Source of the DNA: Enoplolaimus lenunculus
Taxonomy: Eukaryota; Nematoda; Enoplea; Enoplida; Thoracostomopsidae
Assembly: GCA_030248215.1 (NCBI GenBank)
Contig: JASANG010002713.1
Coordinates: 62,001-126,000, forward strand
Length of the DNA: 64,000 bases
Direction: 5' to 3'
Positions 58,139 to 64,000 of the stretch are shown here, piece after piece; position 1 is the stretch's first letter; each line of letters begins with the position of its first letter. The position numbers and the translations under genes are program-made. The notes beneath the pieces were generated by a model, which had not been told where the DNA came from, made no database searches, and worked only from the letters and a program-made list of their open reading frames with translations.

Positions 58139-59853
58139 AACCCTTTCTCACATGAATATTTTCTATTTCCCCTGAGACCTACTTTTATGCATTGATTCGA
58201 ACTCGGGTGACTGGCGTGGGAGGCGTATACCATCACCACTAAGCTATAGGAGCTTGACGCTCGAGCCCGAGGGGGCTCTCAAGTCTTGTGGTGATTTAGT
58301 ACTATGTATAGTGTTGCAATTGTTAAACACAGTGCGATATACATTATTTAACGTATATACACTGCGCTTAGTTGCCTATAGGCAACTCAATGTGAGAAGG
58401 GGTTATAGATAGTAAATTGAAAATTTTTCGCTTAACCCTTTCTCACATGAATATTTTCTATTTCCCCTGAGACCTACTTTTATGCATTGATTCGAACTCG
58501 GGTGACTGGCGTGGGAGGCGTATACCATCACCACTAAGCTATAGGAGCTTGACGCTCGAGCCCGAGGGGGCTCTCACGTCTTGTGGTGATTTAGTACTAT
58601 GTATACGTGTTGCAATTGTTAAACACAGTGCGATATACATTATTTAACGTATATACACTGCGCTTAGTTGCCTATAGGCAACTCAATGTGAGAAGGGGTT
58701 ATAGATAGTAAATTGAAAATTTTTCGCTTAACCCTTTCTCACATGAATATTTTCTATTTCCCCTGAGACCTACTTTTATGCATTGATTCGAACTCGGGTG
58801 ACTGGCGTGGGAGGCGTATACCATCACAACTAAGCTATAGGAGCTTGACGCTCGCGCCCGAGGGGGCTCTCACGTCTTGTGGTGATTTAGTACTATGTAT
58901 ACGTGTTGCAATTGTTAAACACAGTGCGATATACATTATTTAACGTATATACACTGCGCTTAGTTGCCTATAGGCAACTCAATGTGAGAAGGGGTTATAG
59001 ATAGTAAATTGAAAATTTTTCGCTTAACCCTTTCTCACATGAATATTTTCTATTTCCCCTGAGACCTACTTTTATGCATTGATTCGAACTCGGGTGACTG
59101 GCGTGGGAGGCGTATACCATCACAACTAAGCTATAGGAGCTTGACGCTCGCGCCCGAGGGGGCTCTCACGTCTTGTGGTGATTTAGTACTATGTATACGT
59201 GTTGCAATTGTTAAACACAGTGCGATATACATTATTTAACGTATATACACTGCGCTTAGTTGCCTATAGGCAACTCAATGTGAGAAGGGGTTATAGATAG
59301 TAAATTGAAAATTTTTCGCTTAACCCTTTCTCACATGAATATTTTCTATTTCCCCTGAGACCTACTTTTATGCATTGATTCGAACTCGGGTGACTGGCGT
59401 GGGAGGCGTATACCATCACCACTAAGCTATAGGAGCTTGACGCTCGCGCCCGAGGGGGCTCTCACGTCTTGTGGTGATTTAGTACTATGTATACGTGTTG
59501 CAATTGTTAAACACAGTGCGATATACATTATTTAACGTATATACACTGCGCTTAGTTGCCTATAGGCAACTCAATGTGAGAAGGGGTTATAGATAGTAAA
59601 TTGAAAATTTTTCGCTTAACCCTTTCTCACATGAATATTTTCTATTTCCCCTGAGACCTACTTTTATGCATTGATTCGAACTCGGGTGACTGGCGTGGGA
59701 GGCGTATACCATCACCACTAAGCTATAGGAGCTTGACGCTCGAGCCCGAGGGGGCTCTCACGTCTTGTGGTGATTTAGTACTATGTATACGTGTTGCAAT
59801 TGTTAAACACAGTGCGATATACATTATTTAACGTATATACACTGCGCTTAGTC
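58139..59853 (-). repeat. 296-bp satellite array, left half (six units)
   Basis: Units start AACCCTTTCTCACATGAATA at 58139, 58434, 58730, 59026, 59322 and 59618 (the last one truncated). Each is ~267 bp of the piggyBac-like MITE found singly at 28234-28504, plus a 29-bp spacer matching the 26.46-kb minisatellite in reverse. On the - strand each unit has a tRNA-like core with A box TAGCTTAGTGGTGATGG and CGCCTCCCACGCC in the place of a tRNA-Gly(CCC) anticodon arm, then B box GAGTTCGAATC. Units are almost identical. Confidence 0.95.
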
Positions 59854-59868
59854 CACAATACCACAAAA

Positions 59869-61320
59869 ATGAGAAAGGGTTAAGCGAAAAATTTTCAATT
59901 TACTATCTATAACCCCTTCTCACATTGAGTTGCCTAAAGGCAACTAAGCGCAGTGTATATACGTTAAATAATGTATATCGCACTGTGTTTAACAATTGCA
60001 ACAAGTATACATAGTACTAAAACACCACAAGACGTGAGAGCCCCCTCGGGCTCGAGCGTCAAGCTCCTATAGCTTAGTGATGATGGCATACGCCTCCCAC
60101 GCCAGTCACCCGAGTTCGAATCAATGCATAAAAGTAGGTCTCAGGGGAAATAGAAAATATTCATGTGAGAAAGGGTTAAGCGAAAAATTTTCAATTTACT
60201 ATCTATAACCCCTTCTCACATTGAGTTGCCTATAGGCAACTAAGCGCAGTGTATATACGTTAAATAATGTATATCGCACTGTGTTTAACAATTGCAACAC
60301 GTATACATAGTACTAAATCACCACAAGACGTGAGAGCCCCCTCGGGCTCGAGCGTCAAGCTCCTATAGCTTAGTGGTGATGGTATACGCCTCCCACGCCA
60401 GTCACCCGAGTTCGAATCAATGCATAAAAGTAGGTCTCAGGGGAAATAGAAAATATTCATGTGAGAAAGGGTTAAGCGAAAAATTTTCAATTTACTATCT
60501 ATAACCCCTTCTCACATTGAGTTGCCTATAGGCAACTAAGCGCAGTGTATATACGTTAAATAATGTATATCGCACTGTGTTTAACAATTGCAACACGTAT
60601 ACATAGTACTAAATCACCACAAGACGTGAGAGCCCCCTCGGGCTCGAGCGTCAAGCTCCTATAGCTTAGTGGTGATGGTATACGCCTCCCACGCCAGTCA
60701 CCCGAGTTCGAATCAATGCATAAAAGTAGGTCTCAGATTTTCAATTTACTATCTATAACCCCTTCTCACATTGAGTTGCCTAAAGGCAACTAAGCGCAGT
60801 GTATATACGTTAAATAATGTATATCGCACTGTGTTTAACAATTGCAACACGTATACATAGTACTAAATCACCACAAGACGTGAGAGCCCCCTCGGGCTCG
60901 AGCGTCAAGCTCCTATAGCTGAGTGGTGATGGTATACGCCTCCCACGCCAGTCACCCGAGTTCGAATCAATGCATAAAAGTAGGTCTCAGGGGAAATAGA
61001 AAGTATTCATGTGAGAAAGGGTTAAGCGAAAAATTTTCAATTTACTATCTATAACCCCTTCTCACATTGAGTTGCCTAAAGGCAACTAAGCGCAGTGTAT
61101 ATACGTTAAATAATGTATATCGCACTGTGTTTAACAATTGCAACACGTATACATAGTACTAAATCACCACAAGACGTGAGAGCCCCCTCGGGCTCGAGCG
61201 TCAAGCTCCTATAGCTGAGTGGTGATGGTATACGCCTCCCACGCCAGTCACCCGAGTTCGAATCAATGCATAAAAGTAGGTCTCAGGGGAAATAGAAAGT
61301 ATTCATGTGAGAAAGGGTTA
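59869..61320 (+). repeat. 296-bp satellite array, right half (five units, opposite orientation)
   Basis: Same unit as the left array but inverted. Units begin with GGGTTAAGCGAAAAATTTTC near 59876, 60173, 60470 and 61020; one unit near 60738 lacks about 30 bp at its junction. The two arrays meet at a short unrelated spacer (about 59854-59868, CCACAATACCACAAAA). Confidence 0.93.
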
Positions 61321-61381
61321 CAACTAAAAAGTAGAGTTTTAAATTTTTTCAGAAACTTATTTTGTGTGAAAAAACTAACCG

Positions 61382-61621
61382 AATACACCTAATTTTTCTC
61401 ACCTTTCCATATTCTCATACAACCCATCATCTCCTCTCCAACAACCATCCCACCTCCCAAAGCTCTTCTCCCTTACACAAAACAACAAACCCCCTACAAA
61501 CCTCAAAAATCCCCATCCCCTCATCACCCCCAACACATCTTCATTCACAATACCCACAAAACAAAAAAAAACACACAAACACAACAAAACCCAACAAAAA
61601 AAATTTAATACTTTATCACAT
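61382..61621 (+). other. 240-nt stretch with a single G
   Basis: Apart from one G at 61462, these 240 bases consist only of A, C and T (mostly A and C). There is no G-depletion in the corresponding part of the left arm (57576-58050) or anywhere else in the window. It is not a simple microsatellite: words such as CATCATCTCCTCTCC and CACAAAACAACAAACC vary. Cause unknown; see findings. Confidence 0.95.
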
Positions 61622-64000
61622 GAATATTTTCTATTTCATTTGAAATAGAATTTCAAGCTGAAATTTCAACTCCAATATTCTGGAGATGGCGCAGTCGTTA
61701 CGGGCGTTTTGCAAAATCAGTTGCTTCGATTTCGAGTTAAAACGATAAAATCAACTACTGCGTGTTGCTGAAAAACATCGTTGTACAGCGTTACACAAGG
61801 TTTAACAAAATATCCGTTACCGTTATCTTGATCAGTATCCGTTTCCGTTATTCTTACTATCCGTTTACTACTCGGTTAAAGACGTTCAAAAAATACAGAA
61901 CTGCCTAAAATTAACGCAGAGGCAAATTTAATTTAAAAGCTACATTTAGGCAACTGTCTTTATATTAGTTTTGGGCGAATCTACTTAGGCTATGTGTGAC
62001 CAAAACCCAAGAGACAAACTCAGTTTAGCGTTGTGTGGGTGTTGTATAAAAGTGGGGATGATACATCCCGAAACTGTTGGAGGGCCTATGTAAAGATCAG
62101 CAGCGTAACATGTTTATGTGGGACTGAAATAGAGTTAGCTTATTGAGCTTTAAGCAAAACTTTTCGCCTAGGTTAGGCTAGGGTTATAAGCTCCTTCTTA
62201 GGCTTAGGCTTAAGAATATGCGTATACTATGTTACAATCGTGTTCTATACAGCGGCACCGTCTAAATAAGCGAATTTGCTATAATTTAAAAATCCTACCG
62301 ACTTTTACGCACATTACATTAGTTTACCGAAAACTTGACGCTATACATTTCCAAAATAAAATCCCGACTAAGCCGCTGTATATTTCGGTCTGCAGTTGTA
62401 CACTTTTAGTCACATTTAAAGTTAAGGCATACGCAAAGGCTTATTGTTAACGGTAAGAAAACCTGCTGTTTCCTTGAATGTTCAAAACGTATACGAATTT
62501 GTATATACAAGAGCCTTTTGAGCAAAGTTTGGCTACTTGTATTCCGAGGTTTGAAATCAAATACGATATATGATTTGATAGTTTTTAACCTTTTTATTTA
62601 CTATAATTTCAGCTTTTTCAAGCTATATTGTTGTTGCTGCAGGAAAGTGAATATAATTAAAATTTAAATATTAATAGATCTATCTATGCATTAAATGCAA
62701 TGGCTAATTTTTGGGCAGTTGCGTAGTCAAAGACGGGGGGTTGGAGAAAAAGCAGTTTGTGCGACGAAATAAATATTTTTGGAAACCTTTGGTTTGGCGA
62801 GAACGGGCCGTCCGTTACTCTGTGCACCACAGATAAATTTGGAAAAATATATATCGGTAAACAAATATATGTTAGCTGGGAGGAATTGATTTAGACACAA
62901 ACGTAAATGCAATTGAAAACAAGCACCCCTCAGCTAAATTCAGGCTTTGCTGACAATGTGGTCATGGATGTTTTATCGTTTCCAAAGTTCCAGAGCGGTA
63001 AAACACACTTTTGTTAATATTGGCACCTAAGAATGTTGTGCCTAAATAATAATTACAGTCGGTTTTATGCAGCTTTCTATATATACACAAATAGCAATTA
63101 CCGTCAAAGAATCTAAAGATTAATATATAAGTTTAGGACTGTCCTGAGGATTTTTTTATCTTATTTTCTTACAAATAGCACTATGGCAACAAGGATATAT
63201 ATTTATATATATCTATATACAAATATATTTATATATATTTATATATTTATATATATAAATATATATAAATATATATAAAATAATAATATAGTATATATTA
63301 TATTCCTAAGAAGAGAACTATGAGTGCAATGGTTTAATTTATTGAAAACTAATTCAAGAAGCGGAATAATAACTGCAAAATATATTACAAAATTACTGTT
63401 TTCCTCGTTCGTATCCCACTCATTAATTACCCTAAGTTCACAAATAACAATTCGTCCAGTAGTTATTTTGCATTTTTGTGCAAGTTTTTCTATTAATAAA
63501 CTCAGTTAAGGTCTCTAATTTTAGTGGAAATTTCATTAAATTTGCGACAACTTTTGTAAATTCGAACAAAAATGGCTTATGTTTAAATTACTTTTTTGCT
63601 TAAGTAAGCATTTTAATATTAGTTCCAGGCGAAAAAATAAATATTGCCAGATTTTTTCTTAGAACGTAAACAATATTGTTTACGATGCGTGCAACCGAAG
63701 GCGAAAAATGCCGGAGCCGGACGTCAACAAAACTTGAGTTCAGGTGAATTAGGTAATTAATGATGTTTAATTTATTCAACAAAATACCTGTAATATGTTG
63801 TTAAATCGTTTGGTTTTACGTTTATTTTTTACGAAATCTTGACAGTTCTTTTCTCAAAATTGTACCAAAAGTTAAAACGAAACGCATCAAACTGATAAAT
63901 ATTGTAAAACTGTGCAAAATTTCACTACTGAAATTGCCGTAACCTCGGGCAAAAATTCCACCGGAGCCGGAACCAGAAGCAGATCTCCGGTTGCACCCTG
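61622..64000 (-). repeat. Right arm of the giant inverted repeat
   Basis: Inverted near-copy of 55172-57575. It includes mirror copies of the family B repeat (62080-62255) and the AT-only tract (63195-63300). Identical short frames appear on opposite strands in the two arms, which confirms the inversion. The arm runs off the window end. Confidence 0.95.

Noticed and set aside
60357-60428. Genuine tRNA gene in each 296-bp unit
   Set aside because: Acceptor and T stems do not pair and no CCA-proximal stem is present; only A- and B-box-like words remain.

Overview
The window looks like a repeat-rich, AT-rich animal chromosome segment, most probably from a nematode. Four observations support this. 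Introns end in TTTTCAG/TTTTAG-type acceptors. A tyrosinase has the nematode-type copper sites and tail. Degenerate runs of TTAGGC, the nematode telomere hexamer, are scattered through dispersed repeats. Acceptor-like sequences sit just upstream of two start codons, where spliced-leader trans-splicing would occur. The species cannot be fixed from the sequence alone.

Layout. 1-2.72 kb: 5'-truncated, decayed non-LTR retrotransposon (LINE) on the + strand. 2.88-3.73 kb: first three coding exons of a GRWD1-like gene on the - strand; its WD-repeat part must lie beyond the left edge, with the LINE in an intron. 3.83-4.97 kb: solo LTR with a 5-bp target duplication, about 95 bp upstream of the GRWD1 start codon. 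5-13.3 kb: no convincing gene, only dispersed and inverted repeats. 13.37-35.46 kb: one large agrin-like gene on the + strand. Seventeen phase-compatible exons encode a signal peptide, seven follistatin/Kazal modules, two laminin-EGF modules and an eighth follistatin/Kazal module; the last three exons are less certain. Its introns hold a solo LTR, an LTR-element remnant, a foldback MITE and several tandem arrays. 37.04-40.97 kb: two-exon gene on the - strand for a ~1,130-residue protein I do not recognise. 47.67-51.11 kb: three-exon tyrosinase gene with a C-terminal PAN/apple domain. 55.17-64.0 kb: giant inverted repeat whose centre is two opposed tandem arrays.

Two patterns stand out. First, three different minisatellites in the agrin-like gene (151-bp, composite 86-bp and 123-bp units) each overlap an exon-intron junction, so each amplified unit carries a copy of exon edge plus splice site (the sites are inactivated in one array). 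Second, the 296-bp satellite at the palindrome centre can be read as two parts. One is a ~267-bp MITE with TTAA flanks and a tRNA-like core. The other is a 29-bp spacer matching an independent 29-bp minisatellite at 26.46 kb, which itself contains TTAA. This suggests a transposon landed in one minisatellite unit and the composite was then amplified. Next to this array lies a 240-nt stretch with a single G, so an assembly or base-calling artefact must also be considered for the palindrome.

The recognisable genes have unrelated jobs: ribosome-biogenesis factor (GRWD1), basement-membrane proteoglycan core (agrin-like) and cuticle/eggshell-type phenol oxidase (tyrosinase-PAN). There is no sign of a functional cluster.
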